A stretch of DNA of 64,000 nucleotides, from assembly GCA_900208305.1 (NCBI GenBank), contig OAPG01000001.1, positions 1,612,001 to 1,676,000 of the forward strand. Reading direction: 5' to 3'. Every line of letters begins with the position of its first letter. The stretch's first letter is position 1. The notes beneath the pieces were generated by a model that saw nothing but the letters and a program-made list of their open reading frames with translations, searched no databases and was not told where the DNA came from. Shown in pieces: positions 1 through 9,776 of the stretch. The position numbers and the translations under genes were made by a program. Source of the stretch: Melanopsichium pennsylvanicum. Lineage: Eukaryota > Basidiomycota > Ustilaginomycetes > Ustilaginales.

Positions 1-262
1 GATGATGTGGTTCGTCGGAGACCCAGGATGACGTGGACGACGTGGAAGATGATGGAGAGAACGTAGGTCTAGAGTCTGACGAAACGGTAGGAAAGCAAAT
101 CTGAGGCAAGTGCTGAGCTACGGCTGTGGATGGCGAATCATTATGTTGAAGCTGTTCTGAAGAGGGGATAGAGGAGCTGGAGCTCTTGCTCGTCAGAGAC
201 TGAGACTGAGACTGAGACTGAGACTGAGACTGAGACTGAGAGTGAGACTGAGGAGTGGTCAT
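1..262 (-). CDS. N-terminus of a Ser/Gln-repeat protein, cut by the window edge
   Basis: The minus strand is open from an ATG at 262 to position 1, giving 87 codons with no stop, so this is the start of a gene that continues beyond the window. The protein begins MTTPQSHSQ and continues with a run of Ser-Gln dipeptides encoded by a tandem hexanucleotide. It then becomes rich in Ser, Thr and Pro and is predicted to be disordered. No domain is visible and the function is unknown. Ser-Gln clusters can be targets of ATM/ATR-type kinases, but here the cluster comes from a simple repeat, so that reading is weak. The coding call rests on the uninterrupted frame and a composition typical of smut-fungus proteins. 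Confidence 0.5.
   Translation of the reverse strand, partial: MTTPQSHSQSQSQSQSQSQSQSLTSKSSSSSIPSSEQLQHNDSPSTAVAQHLPQICFPTVSSDSRPTFSPSSSTSSTSSWVSDEPHH
196..252. repeat. hexanucleotide tandem repeat (GAGACT)n inside the edge gene
   Basis: About nine near-perfect copies of GAGACT, with one variant unit (GAGAGT) near the right end. Read on the minus strand, each unit is CAG TCT, coding Gln-Ser. The unit length keeps the frame, so changes in copy number would alter protein length without a frameshift. Confidence 0.9.
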
Positions 263-3200
263 CTTGGTGAATCAGTGCAGAGATGTTCACATGCTACGGC
301 GATGCGGACAGGTACATCCGAATCGGTGACTATGAGTGGAAAAGCATTCAGAGAGTCAGGCTGATGAGTGGAACAGAGAAGCCGCGGGTACCGGGCGTAT
401 CAGCACAATGCGGAACCGATGGTTGTTGTTGACAGGTGGTTTATAATGGCGAGTGACAGGTGGTCGAGGACCAGAGGAAAATAGAGGCACCGGCAAGACT
501 CGGAGGGAAAAAATTTGGAAGTAGTAGGGTGGACTTGCTAGCATCAGAGTAGCTGAGAATGAGTGAGCTCGAGACGGAATGGCCACCAAGTTAGCATCGC
601 AAAGAGCTGTGGGAGTGATTGGATGCGTATGGCACGGTGACAATGGACTTCAGACCCTCGGAGATCAAGTCCGGACAAGCGTTAGATCGTGGGAGGATGG
701 AGACTATGAACCCGGCCAAAGTCAATCAATCACATACTGCTAATGCAGCCAGGGTTTAGGCCAAACGTGAACAAAGAGGTGCAGCTTTGGTGATACATCA
801 TGAGCGATTTTGCATGCTGTATGTACCCTCGTGGTCTCAAAAAACCTAAAAAGAACCGATTCAGTTTTGACCTTGTGCATAAACGCATTTTATAACCGAA
901 TTAAGGAAACGACCCCCTCCTTACTAAACACCATCTTACAAATCAGATAAAAGGGGTATGTGACTGTGCATGAAATTGCGTCCTGTAGCTGCTAAAGATT
1001 TACTTCTGATGGTATAAGTGTAAGCATCAATTGTTGCAATGCCACAGAGTTGCTCTGTCAAAGACTTTTGGAGGAAATACGAACTTGGAAATTTTGGACC
1101 AGAAACAAACACTGATGATGTGCGCTTCGTGCAAGCTGCTGCACGTCAGAGATCGTGCGTGCGTACACTAACGTTACATTTTACTTCGCAACTCCATGAC
1201 CAATTCTGGCCTCTTTGCTGTCATAAGCCTGTAGTCCGATACGATTTCTCGATGCTCCAAGTCGAAGCAATCTCAAATCATTCCTTGCCCCATTTTTGAG
1301 AGGATTTACAGTGAGAGGGTATCAAGTACAGTCCAACCAAATCTGAAGTCGCGAAATCAGGACGCTCCAACCAATTTGAGAGAGATGCACGGGCTTTGGC
1401 TGAAAAATGCACGAAGGCGCAATCTAGGCTTGGTACCACTTATAGCTGCGTTTGTACAGCACAGTTGCCTCAGTGGGAGGTCCGGGTGCCAGTTCCGAAG
1501 CAGAACACGAAGCGCGAAGCGAGTGTTCCCATAGGAAAAAGTATCCGTCAAAAGAAATGCATGGTTCAATGTAGTATGCCGAGAAATGAAATCCAGTCCA
1601 GCCATCTTGCTGTCTTGCCTCTCAGCCGACACTAACATTGAAAAAGGAAGCGGTCAGGGGCAGGCCATCTTGCAAAAGTCCAGACACGCGGTGCCAGGAG
1701 ATTTAAAAAAAAAATCTCCTTATTTCCTTACGCTCCCATTCGCCATCACTTAGCTCTGCCCACAAAACGTGTGGGCATGGGCACGCCTCCTTTTCTGCAA
1801 TCATTTCATGAATTTGCAACGCCAAAAGGTGTAGCGCTGTACATGGAGGTGAGGTGCGAAGGATTGCCCATTGGCTCAATTTTCACTCCGAGAGGATGGG
1901 TAGAAGCTCGGGGCTTGAGATCTTGTTGATTTGACGAGTTGGTCATGTCACGCTCTCAATATGACAAGCTCGGGAACCGAAGAGCCTCGGAAGCTGGTTG
2001 CCAGCTCTGCGAACGCGGCTCTGCTCGGGATTCAATATCCGTGGAGATGTCAATTTTTTTCTGGTCCCTCGCTCGCCTTTTTCCTCGTAATTACTGCCCA
2101 GGGTATAGTAAATTTACACAACTTCTTCGCCACGCTATTCCCGCGGTAGCAACAGCCGAGACACGCCACCAGCTGCCATCGTTAACCTTTTTTGGCCACT
2201 TTCCACTGACTTGATCCGCAGGCCGGTTTGCTTGACAACAGACCGGCGATACTTTTACACGTGCGAGCTGCGACATGTTTCTCGCTGTCACATCTTCGAG
2301 CACTGCTGCTGGAAGCATCAACAACACCGGCCAGCGATCAAGCAAGGTTGGTGCAAGAAGTAAGCCAGGCGGAGGTGCCAGTGCTGCTCATGCCAAGCCA
2401 CTCTTGTTCCCGTGACATTATTGCGAGACTGAATCTTTTCTAGACCAGTCTCGGTTGGGAAGAAAAAATTGCCTCGGCTCCAAAGTCCGGCCAAAATTTG
2501 GCATGAGACGAGACCCACAAGCCTTTCGGGTCCGTGATCCGAAGGGATTTCCAACCTGCCGCTCCCTCACAGCCTAGCACAACTTTCTCGTACTTGCAGG
2601 TGGGTCCAACAAAGGCTCATCATCGTCCCGTGTCCATTTCCCTTGCTTGCTTGCTTTCAAGACTGTACAGGAAAATCGACTTCATATCAATCCTTGCCCT
2701 GACTGAGGAAGAGGCCTTTAGCTTGGCATGTAGTTTGCTACCGTATACTCACGTGTTGTACACATATGTCAACATTTTTTCGCCTCCGTTCCCTCGTCGA
2801 TGTCGTCTCAGACTGGTAAATAATCGTTTGACGTCTCTCAAACGTTGAGCCTCTTCTTCATTGGACCATTTGATTGAGCAAAGAGTTTCAGACCAGCTGA
2901 TAAGAAATTTTGTGGCACGCGCCGGTGTCTGCAGGAATACATACAGAAAGGCCAATCGTGAATTCTCGGACATCGAATGAACGAACGAACGAATGAATTG
3001 TGTGACACATTTGTACCTGAGTTTTTCGTGTGCGGATGCTATAGGCTGCTTGCACATTCGAAGTGCATCTTTCTCGAACAGAATTGCTATGCCATGTCGA
3101 TCTCGCTTAGCATAATCCGGTCGTCTGTGTTTGCAGCTGCATTTCTTCGTCTCTCAGAAGGGTGGCCGTCAATGCAGAGATGGGTCCCCAATCTCGGGCT

Positions 3201-3441
3201 CAGACGGGAACATGATGGTAGGCGAACCGTTCGTCGAGATGCAGACCAGGTGAGTGCACCAATTTTTATTTTTTTCAGAGAAAATCAGACCCTCATGAGG
3301 AACACGGTCAAACTGTACAAGTTTGAGCGTCGTCGAGATTTGGGTTTGAAGGGTTCCGGTCCATCGGCCGATGCGGCACAGCCAACTTCCCGATACGATT
3401 TCAATGCTCGCTCTCCTTTGTCTTTGTTTGGTGGGTCGAGT

Positions 3442-3450
3442 TCCCTTTGT
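3442..3450 (-). promoter_or_regulatory. pheromone response element (PRE), distal copy
   Basis: The minus strand reads ACAAAGGGA exactly. This is the established binding site of the HMG-box factor Prf1 in Ustilago maydis, found upstream of mating-type genes. It lies about 505 bases before the ATG at 3955. The match is seen directly; function in this place is inferred. Confidence 0.5.
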
Positions 3451-3658
3451 CTAAGTTCGCGGATTCGCCCGTGAACGAAGACAACCTGCTGCAATGATGC
3501 GGCGATTTGCAAGCATTGATTTGATCCACATTCAACGCACACTCGAAAGAGGGTACACTGAGCAACTCTGCAGCATTGTCACGGAATTGTGCGCGTAGGC
3601 TCAGGTCCAGCATGGGCGTCGCCATTGTCGACACGACACTTTACGCGACTCGTGTAGG

Positions 3659-3667
3659 ACAAAGGGA
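3659..3667 (+). promoter_or_regulatory. pheromone response element (PRE), proximal copy
   Basis: The plus strand reads ACAAAGGGA exactly, about 290 bases before the ATG at 3955. With the inverted copy at 3442-3450 it forms a pair in one promoter. By eye I found no other exact copy in the 64 kb. A nine-base word is expected about 0.5 times on both strands in a window this size, so two within 230 bases is suggestive. Confidence 0.5.
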
Positions 3668-3954
3668 CTGTTTAAACATATCGATGCCTTTGTCCTTGGT
3701 CTCTTTGACCATTTCGTCATTCGTGCTTCCTTTCAATCTTTTCGGCGGGGAAAGAGGTCCAGCAGCACGCTGGGCCTTAAGGATCAGCTCAATCCCCCAG
3801 CTGTCGAGTCTTAACCGTGCTATATACTCTCCACCATCAACCGTTCTTGAGGCACAAACTTGTTTGGCTTTGATCATTCGCAGCAGCCTTTGCTTCCTCT
3901 TTCTACTACCACGCACAGCACTCACGCTTACAAAGATCTTCAAAAGCCCAGACG

Positions 3955-5403
3955 ATGACGACAGGTGTTGCAAAGGCGGCCTTCTTGGGTCTCAACCTCG
4001 TCCGCATCATTTCCCTCATCGTGATCATCCTCGTCTTCACCACGCTCATCATGGGCCTCGTTGAGGACATACGCGACTATCACAATGACGAGAACATGGA
4101 CGAAGCTCGGACCGAAGATTGCGCTTACGTTCCCGGCACAAGCATCCCAATGCAGACCTGGGGCATCTTTTGGGTAGAATTCCATCGTGCTCTTCTCTTG
4201 CTCGGTGTGGTCGCTCTCTTTTTCAGCGAACTGAGCTGGTTCGGTATCAATCGACTCGAAAATGCTGCACAGCTATGGTTCCCAATTTTGAGCTCTACTC
4301 GCGGTCTGGCGGCATTAGGATGCGTACATGTTGTCATAGCAACCAGCATCCTTAGTCATTACTTAGACGAGTTCCCACTGGTGGTAAGCTGGATGCTGTT
4401 TGTCATTGGCATATGCTACCTTTGTCTTGGAATCGCTTTCCATCGCCACCCACTCAAAGACGGACGCAGCTTGTTCTCACAGAAGCGCAAGCGATTCTTC
4501 AAACATCAAAGCCCAGGTCATGTCTACCGCACCCTAGCCGGGAAGAAAGACTACGGCGCGACAACGAGCACCGAGAAACCCTCTCTCGTTCTTCGCAACT
4601 TTCTCAAACGCAAGAGTGGCACAAAGACTCGCAGCCAAGCCGTATCGATCAACGAGACTTTCCCCTCTCTCGAAACCGAATCCCATCGTCAAGTATTGAC
4701 TGAACGGGCAAGGAGGGCAGAGCATCGAAGAAAGACATCAAGCGTCGCTGTGGACATGTCAACTCTCCACGCGGCTGATCAATCCTCAATCTCGCGAGAC
4801 TTTGTTTGGAACGCTGCCACAGGCATGGTGCACGAAATGCAAAATAATTCGCATCAACACAACACGGAGCGACCTAGAGAAATGCGCAACGTAAACTTGG
4901 ATCGAAGGGACAGCGATGTGAGCGCTTCTCATTCTTGCAGTGACACTAGTGTCGCTTCCAGCACGCAGATCAGGATCGGCGGATACACATCAAAAGAAGC
5001 TGCCCTAGCTCGAGAACGTGCCAGACGACGCCGTGCAGCGGCCAACTCAGCAGCTAATAACGAGACGAGCTATCCTCCCCCTTCGAAGAGCACGGGCCAA
5101 AGCGCCAAAGCCACATCCAAGATGAAGAGGGTTAAACGAAGCAGTTTGGCTCTGGTAAATACAGCTAGGAACAGGTTGAGTGCAGGTACGGCTTCAGCTT
5201 TGGCTGCGAGAAAGAGGGTCTCGCCTGCATACGCGAGGGGTATACCAAACTCAAAGACTCATGTGGTGATAGAATACATTGATGATGAGGCAAACGCTCC
5301 GCCTGTACCGCCTTTGCCAGCCTATCATCAGGCTACAAAAGCTACGGCTGACGAGGTAGAGCTTCCGGTTGCTTCTCGATTCGCTCGCAATCACGTCGTG
5401 TAG
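3955..5403 (+). CDS. four-helix membrane protein with long polar tail
   Basis: A 482-residue protein. The first 165 residues hold four hydrophobic segments, near 10-35 (starting after MTTGVAKAAFLGLN), 67-87, 105-125 and 135-155, with a short loop containing a single Cys between helices 1 and 2. The rest, about 310 residues, is polar and rich in Ser, Arg and Lys with Ala-Arg runs, and is probably cytosolic and disordered. The layout resembles a fungal family of unknown function (I believe the DUF7598 type), but I cannot confirm this without a search. The ATG is the first in the frame and follows a pyrimidine-rich leader. The promoter carries two exact PRE sites, so mating-pheromone control is possible. 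Its 3' end faces the NYN gene across 303 bases, which hold only 3' ends. No intron is needed. Confidence 0.8.
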   Translation: MTTGVAKAAFLGLNLVRIISLIVIILVFTTLIMGLVEDIRDYHNDENMDEARTEDCAYVPGTSIPMQTWGIFWVEFHRALLLLGVVALFFSELSWFGINRLENAAQLWFPILSSTRGLAALGCVHVVIATSILSHYLDEFPLVVSWMLFVIGICYLCLGIAFHRHPLKDGRSLFSQKRKRFFKHQSPGHVYRTLAGKKDYGATTSTEKPSLVLRNFLKRKSGTKTRSQAVSINETFPSLETESHRQVLTERARRAEHRRKTSSVAVDMSTLHAADQSSISRDFVWNAATGMVHEMQNNSHQHNTERPREMRNVNLDRRDSDVSASHSCSDTSVASSTQIRIGGYTSKEAALARERARRRRAAANSAANNETSYPPPSKSTGQSAKATSKMKRVKRSSLALVNTARNRLSAGTASALAARKRVSPAYARGIPNSKTHVVIEYIDDEANAPPVPPLPAYHQATKATADEVELPVASRFARNHVV

Positions 5404-5706
5404 AAAGTCGCTCTATTCCATGCATTCCCATTAGCAAGAAAAATTCTCGTACGTTGACATGGTGACCAGGGGAAAGAACATGAAGAAACATGACACAAGA
5501 GCGGGAGAATGGTGAGCCTTGCACGCCCAGAGCATGGTGAAATTACATTCGCACAACTGATTTGATGACGTTGTTATGTGCCAACTCCTATAACTTAGCA
5601 TCGTCTTTAAAACTCTTTGCAGACCAGAATCTTGTAGAAGAGACTCTCCTACACTGTGCCACGATACGCCAAAGGAAAAATAGAGTGTTTACTTGCTCTC
5701 TTCGAT

Positions 5707-8208
5707 TCAGAGCGAAACAGTGTAATCAGTAAGACCAAGAAGGCTGGCAGATTGGGATAAAACCTTCCCTTCGGCGTCTGTAACTTTGACAAGCCCCTTC
5801 TCCTTCGCCTGACCCAGATAGTCTGTGAATCCTGTGCTTCCCAAGCTCTGGTAAAAAGCGCCGACACCACTTGGCCCCGGATTACGCTTGGATACCTCGC
5901 TAGACAGTTTTGTCTTTGTCACACCCCCTTTCGCATCTAGAGTCATCAGGCTGTCGATGAGTGGACGGAACCGTATCGAATGGTCTCCCGAAATGGGGCC
6001 AGATGCTGTAGCTGTGGCGCCTTCTGATGTCGTGCTGCGCTTGAGTGATGTGAGAAGATCGGAAGTTTCTTTTCGGAGTGCTTCGAGATCTTCGTTATCG
6101 CTGACTTGTTCATGCTTGGATTTGCTGCCAAACGAGAACAAGCTCGTTCTAGGGATAGCTTGTTCATAGACATCAGAGTCAGACTCCTCAGTCTCGCCAT
6201 CTGTAAAGTTGGTCTTAGACCCCGATTTCACCAAGCGTGGATGCAGTCGAATGTGACGAACACCAGGCTTGAACCCAGGCTCGGTGGTGACGATCTTAGC
6301 GGCTACCGCAGCGTCCAAATGCTCCTGGAATTCCTCCGGTGTTTTTGCTTTCAACCCAGAAACCACAACGCTGCTGCGCTGCGAACCGATGATGGAATGA
6401 CAGAAATAGTCAGTTGAATAGTTGCGCCCCTCGACCATCTGTTCGAGAAGCAGTGTAGCGAGCGGAGAGAACATCAAGGGGATATCGTGGCCGTTGAAAA
6501 CAGTTCTGCGTTTTCGCTTGCCTTTGAGCGGGGGCTCGGACTTTGAGGTGCTCTTTGAGGAGAAACTGAAATCCAGAAAGCCTTTCTTGATCTTTTTGTC
6601 CACCGATGGGGTGGGTGTGGTGGCTGTATCGGCAATACGGCTTGCGGCTGCGGTGATTTGACCGGTGTGCACAGTGAGGTACTTTGGGTGGAGCTCGACC
6701 ACAAGAACGCCGTCTTGGTCAGTGGTAGCAGAACGAGCGATGCCGGCTTTTTCGGCAGCTGCGATGTACTCGCGCCAGCCAAGGACGCCGGCTAAAGCAT
6801 ATGCGTCAACAATGCCTTGACGTGCCATGAGCGAGAGTTGCATGCCAACGAAAGAACAGAGTGGTTTGGGGTTGCCTTGAGAGCGTTGCTCTTTGCAGAC
6901 CTCGATGAGTGGGGCAAAGGGCTTGAGTTTGGCGGGGAGTTCGGTGGACGAAGTATTGCTGCTAGGGGTGGTGTATGGGGCTGGCTTCTGACGATTGGGT
7001 GTGCCGCCGGAGGAAGTGCTAGACATCATGGGGATCCCCGATGCAGCAGCTTTGGCAGAATCTTTGAGGGCTACCCACTCGCATCCGGATTGTCCGGATG
7101 AGCCGAGAGTAACGATGCCCGCGGCTTCAGCGACAGCAGCATATTCGGCCCATTTGGCCGCACCTGCACGAACAAAGACACCTCGATCCATTTGAACGAG
7201 TCGGGCAGCGACCACGGAGCGTAACGGTTTCGGGTTGCCCTCTTTCTTGATCTGCTCGAGCGTCTGAATAAGTGGGTCGAAAAGCTGTAGAGTGCGGTTG
7301 GAAGGACGGCGGTCTTGATGTTTCAGGGCCATGGGGGGCTTGCCTACAGATATGTTGCCGTTCGGAGGGCCGGAAGAGATCCTGTCGCCAGTACTGTTGC
7401 TGTGACTGTTCTTAGAAAGGGTGTTGGGACCGTTGGAGGAATAGCTGCTGTATGTTCTGCCGTCTTTGTTCGTCTGCACACCAAGCACATCTTGGCGCCA
7501 AGACATGACGACATTGGCGGATGCCTCGAGAATAGGTACGGCACCAATGGGAGGGGTTACCAGAACCACACTGTATCCGCGATTCCTCAGAATGCCGAGC
7601 GGATATGCAAAGTCTCGGTCACCAGAGATAAGGACAACAGTAGCAGGTGCGGGTTGATCAATAGCATATGCAAGCAGATCGGTGATCATCATTTTGTCGG
7701 CAACATCCTTTCTACCGCTCTTGGGTGTGTCAATAAGGCTGACACCACATCCTTGTAATTCGCTTCTGAGCTGCACTTGTTGAGCGTTGGGTGCCTGAGT
7801 CTCCGAAGAGAGCTCAAGGTAAGCTTTGAAGCTGACGATGGGTCCATCTTCAAGGTTTTGGATGGCGGCACGAACAGCAAGCGCAACCGAGCGCCCGGAA
7901 GAGCCAGTGGGTGGGGCGCAGTTGTCTACATCCCAAAAGATGGCAATCGGCTCAGTATCCTCCTTAAAGCGGTCTCGCTTCGACTTGCCATTCGAAGCAG
8001 CTGGTGGCGAAAACTCTTGCTGTCTCTGGTCGCGGTCGTTGGCTATTCTCTTTGGAGCCATTAAGCGTGGAAAGAGCTGTGTTGCAAAGTAAAAAGACCC
8101 CGTGCCTAGACCAGCTAATGCTAGCCATCGAACACTCGGATGTCGGAAGTATTGAGCGAAAGTGTTCACAGAAGCCAAAGCAGCTGCATCTTGACGAGAC
8201 GAGGCCAT
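5707..8208 (-). CDS. NYN-domain protein with LOTUS/OST-HTH-like repeats
   Basis: An 833-residue protein. A hydrophobic segment at about 28-46 (WLALAGLGTGSFYFATQLF) suggests an N-terminal membrane anchor. A NYN (PIN-like nuclease) domain spans about 86-225, with the acidic residues expected of the family: D93 and D95 in FWDVDN, D168/D171 in RKDVADK, and D197/D199 in SGDRDF. About four repeats of 70-80 residues follow, each opening with a hydrophobic-F-x-PL-type helix (FDPLIQTL, FAPLIEVC, FSPLATLL, FRPLIDSL). They look like LOTUS/OST-HTH winged-helix units, separated by Ser/Thr-rich linkers. NYN plus LOTUS is the architecture of animal MARF1/limkain-b1, which acts in RNA silencing or decay. RNA cleavage here is inferred. 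The catalytic residues appear intact. The ATG at 8208 opens the frame. Confidence 0.88.
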   Translation of the reverse strand: MASSRQDAAALASVNTFAQYFRHPSVRWLALAGLGTGSFYFATQLFPRLMAPKRIANDRDQRQQEFSPPAASNGKSKRDRFKEDTEPIAIFWDVDNCAPPTGSSGRSVALAVRAAIQNLEDGPIVSFKAYLELSSETQAPNAQQVQLRSELQGCGVSLIDTPKSGRKDVADKMMITDLLAYAIDQPAPATVVLISGDRDFAYPLGILRNRGYSVVLVTPPIGAVPILEASANVVMSWRQDVLGVQTNKDGRTYSSYSSNGPNTLSKNSHSNSTGDRISSGPPNGNISVGKPPMALKHQDRRPSNRTLQLFDPLIQTLEQIKKEGNPKPLRSVVAARLVQMDRGVFVRAGAAKWAEYAAVAEAAGIVTLGSSGQSGCEWVALKDSAKAAASGIPMMSSTSSGGTPNRQKPAPYTTPSSNTSSTELPAKLKPFAPLIEVCKEQRSQGNPKPLCSFVGMQLSLMARQGIVDAYALAGVLGWREYIAAAEKAGIARSATTDQDGVLVVELHPKYLTVHTGQITAAASRIADTATTPTPSVDKKIKKGFLDFSFSSKSTSKSEPPLKGKRKRRTVFNGHDIPLMFSPLATLLLEQMVEGRNYSTDYFCHSIIGSQRSSVVVSGLKAKTPEEFQEHLDAAVAAKIVTTEPGFKPGVRHIRLHPRLVKSGSKTNFTDGETEESDSDVYEQAIPRTSLFSFGSKSKHEQVSDNEDLEALRKETSDLLTSLKRSTTSEGATATASGPISGDHSIRFRPLIDSLMTLDAKGGVTKTKLSSEVSKRNPGPSGVGAFYQSLGSTGFTDYLGQAKEKGLVKVTDAEGKVLSQSASLLGLTDYTVSL

Positions 8209-8965
8209 TGGTAGGCCTCGGCACTGTCACGACCACAGTACCGTCAATTGATCGAATGTCAGGTGTAGGATGTGATTCTGGGGTCGCGACGGAGAAAGCT
8301 CAAGCTCGGGCGCCTGAGCTCGAATGTAATGGGACTGAACAAAAGGAGCGTGGGGTAGGCGACGTCAAGCGCTTTTGACTAGGGAAGGATACTAAGCAGG
8401 GGAGGATGTGGTGGCGAAAGAGAGTGAGTGGCAAGTTGTGTCTACCAACTGAAGTCGTGATGTTAGTGTTGGTCTGAGCTCAGGTTTTCGGAAGACTTGC
8501 ATCGCTGACCTGACAACCGCACAGCGGGAGTTTGGCGTCAACCAAATCGAAGCCTACGCACACGAAGACGCTCTTTTCCCCTTTCGAAATTTCGGCCTCC
8601 ACCATGAGGTAAAGCTCAGCTTTCGAGCAGACCCTACGTACATTACTGTATGGGCGTTCTGAACCCTGAGAAATGGACAACATGCTCAGAAATACGATGC
8701 GATGGCAGTGAGATAAGTGGTGCTCACCGACTGAGCAGAAAGGAAGAGTGTTGGTCTGACAGCACGAAGCTGGGCCGAAGCCAAAAGCTGAGCAAAGCCT
8801 CCTCTAAATGTCACAGAAATGCGTTCAACTAGCCGACATGATGAATCAGGATCGGATTGACGCCGATATGTTGAAAGAACCAAAACCGGCTCCGACAATT
8901 CAAATTTCTCAAAGACCATCAGATGGACCAATCCCATCCTCAAAGCTTTTTTGCCGATAGACACG
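8209..8965. promoter_or_regulatory. divergent promoter region between the NYN and cupin genes
   Basis: This interval of 757 bases separates two genes read away from each other and must hold both promoters. No RNA gene or conserved frame was seen. It contains one TACTGTA word at 8644-8650. Confidence 0.5.
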
Positions 8966-9655
8966 ATGCCGCGACTATATCACTACCCCCAAACAAATGA
9001 GGAGCTGATTCGTCATTATAGACTCGAACCGCACCCAGAGAATGGCTACTATGCCGTCACTTGGGTGATGAATGAGACCGTGAAGTCTCCCTTTGCTTCC
9101 GACGACGAGAATCGCAACATCGCAACTTGCATCTACTACCTTCTGTGTCACAAGACCCTGGGATGTCCCGATAAGCCTTCCCACGCTGGAGGCTCGGACG
9201 AGCCGGATCCTTTTCAAAACTGGACAAGCGATATCGGCGTATTGCATCTAAACAAGTCGGCAACCATGCACGTACACCACGCTGGAAGGACCAAGTATAC
9301 ACTCATCTCTGCGAAAGCACCGCTGGGTAAAGGTCTGGTAGATGAGAATGGGGATCCACTAACAAGGACGGTAGTCATGGGTGACAACATCGCGAACGGA
9401 GAAGTACGTCAGCTCCTCGTCGAGGGTGGCTGGTGGAAGGCCAGCGAGTTGCCCGAGGAAGACCGTGCTGCGGTCAAGATCGGAAAGGCCGATGGTGCAA
9501 GAGTTGGTGCTCTCATTTCTGAGGTAGTGACGCCGGGTTTTCACTGGAACGACCACACCTATCTCAATCAATCCAAGCTTCGAGAGCTCTTTACGGGCAG
9601 CCCTCGGTCGAAGGAGCTCTACGAGAAGTATAAGAAATACGTCAAGGAACTGTAA
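8966..9655 (+). CDS. cupin-superfamily protein, DUF985 (Cupin_5) type
   Basis: A 229-residue protein. It opens with the family's usual start, ELIRHYRLEPHPENGYYAVTW, where most members read HPEGGYY. Further matches are a central FQNWTSDIGVLHLNKSATMHVHH-type strand region near residues 90-115, where bacterial relatives have the metal-binding histidines, a GDNIANGEVRQLLVEGGWWKA segment, and a late VTPGFHWNDHTYL segment. The family is a single-domain beta-barrel of uncertain reaction, so no substrate is assigned. The frame extends five codons upstream to a TTG, but the ATG at 8966 is preferred because it begins just before the conserved region. The 3' end faces the next gene across 121 bases. Confidence 0.88.
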   Translation: MPRLYHYPQTNEELIRHYRLEPHPENGYYAVTWVMNETVKSPFASDDENRNIATCIYYLLCHKTLGCPDKPSHAGGSDEPDPFQNWTSDIGVLHLNKSATMHVHHAGRTKYTLISAKAPLGKGLVDENGDPLTRTVVMGDNIANGEVRQLLVEGGWWKASELPEEDRAAVKIGKADGARVGALISEVVTPGFHWNDHTYLNQSKLRELFTGSPRSKELYEKYKKYVKEL

Positions 9656-9776
9656 ATCAACTGTTCAGACTCTAGCATGTAATGGTGGTCAAACGATGAA
9701 TGCACCCGGGCATGTAATGATATAGAATACATATGATGATTAGCAACACGGAGCATTGCGAATGAAGCCAGAAGCC

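Larger units (their letters stand above)
263..3954. other. 3.7 kb interval without a supported gene
   Basis: This interval separates the minus-strand edge gene from the plus-strand gene at 3955, so it holds both promoters. Open frames here are short (up to 165 codons), overlap on both strands and have no recognisable domain. A short tetranucleotide run of GAAC/GAAT type lies near 2975-2998, and an A-run and T-run occur near 1710 and 3270. The only specific signals seen are two pheromone response elements near the right end, listed separately. Confidence 0.6.

Noticed and set aside
2977..3474. 165-codon plus-strand frame in the left gap
   Set aside because: Begins in a tetranucleotide repeat, has no domain and overlaps equal-sized frames on the other strand. 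One of the pheromone elements lies inside it.
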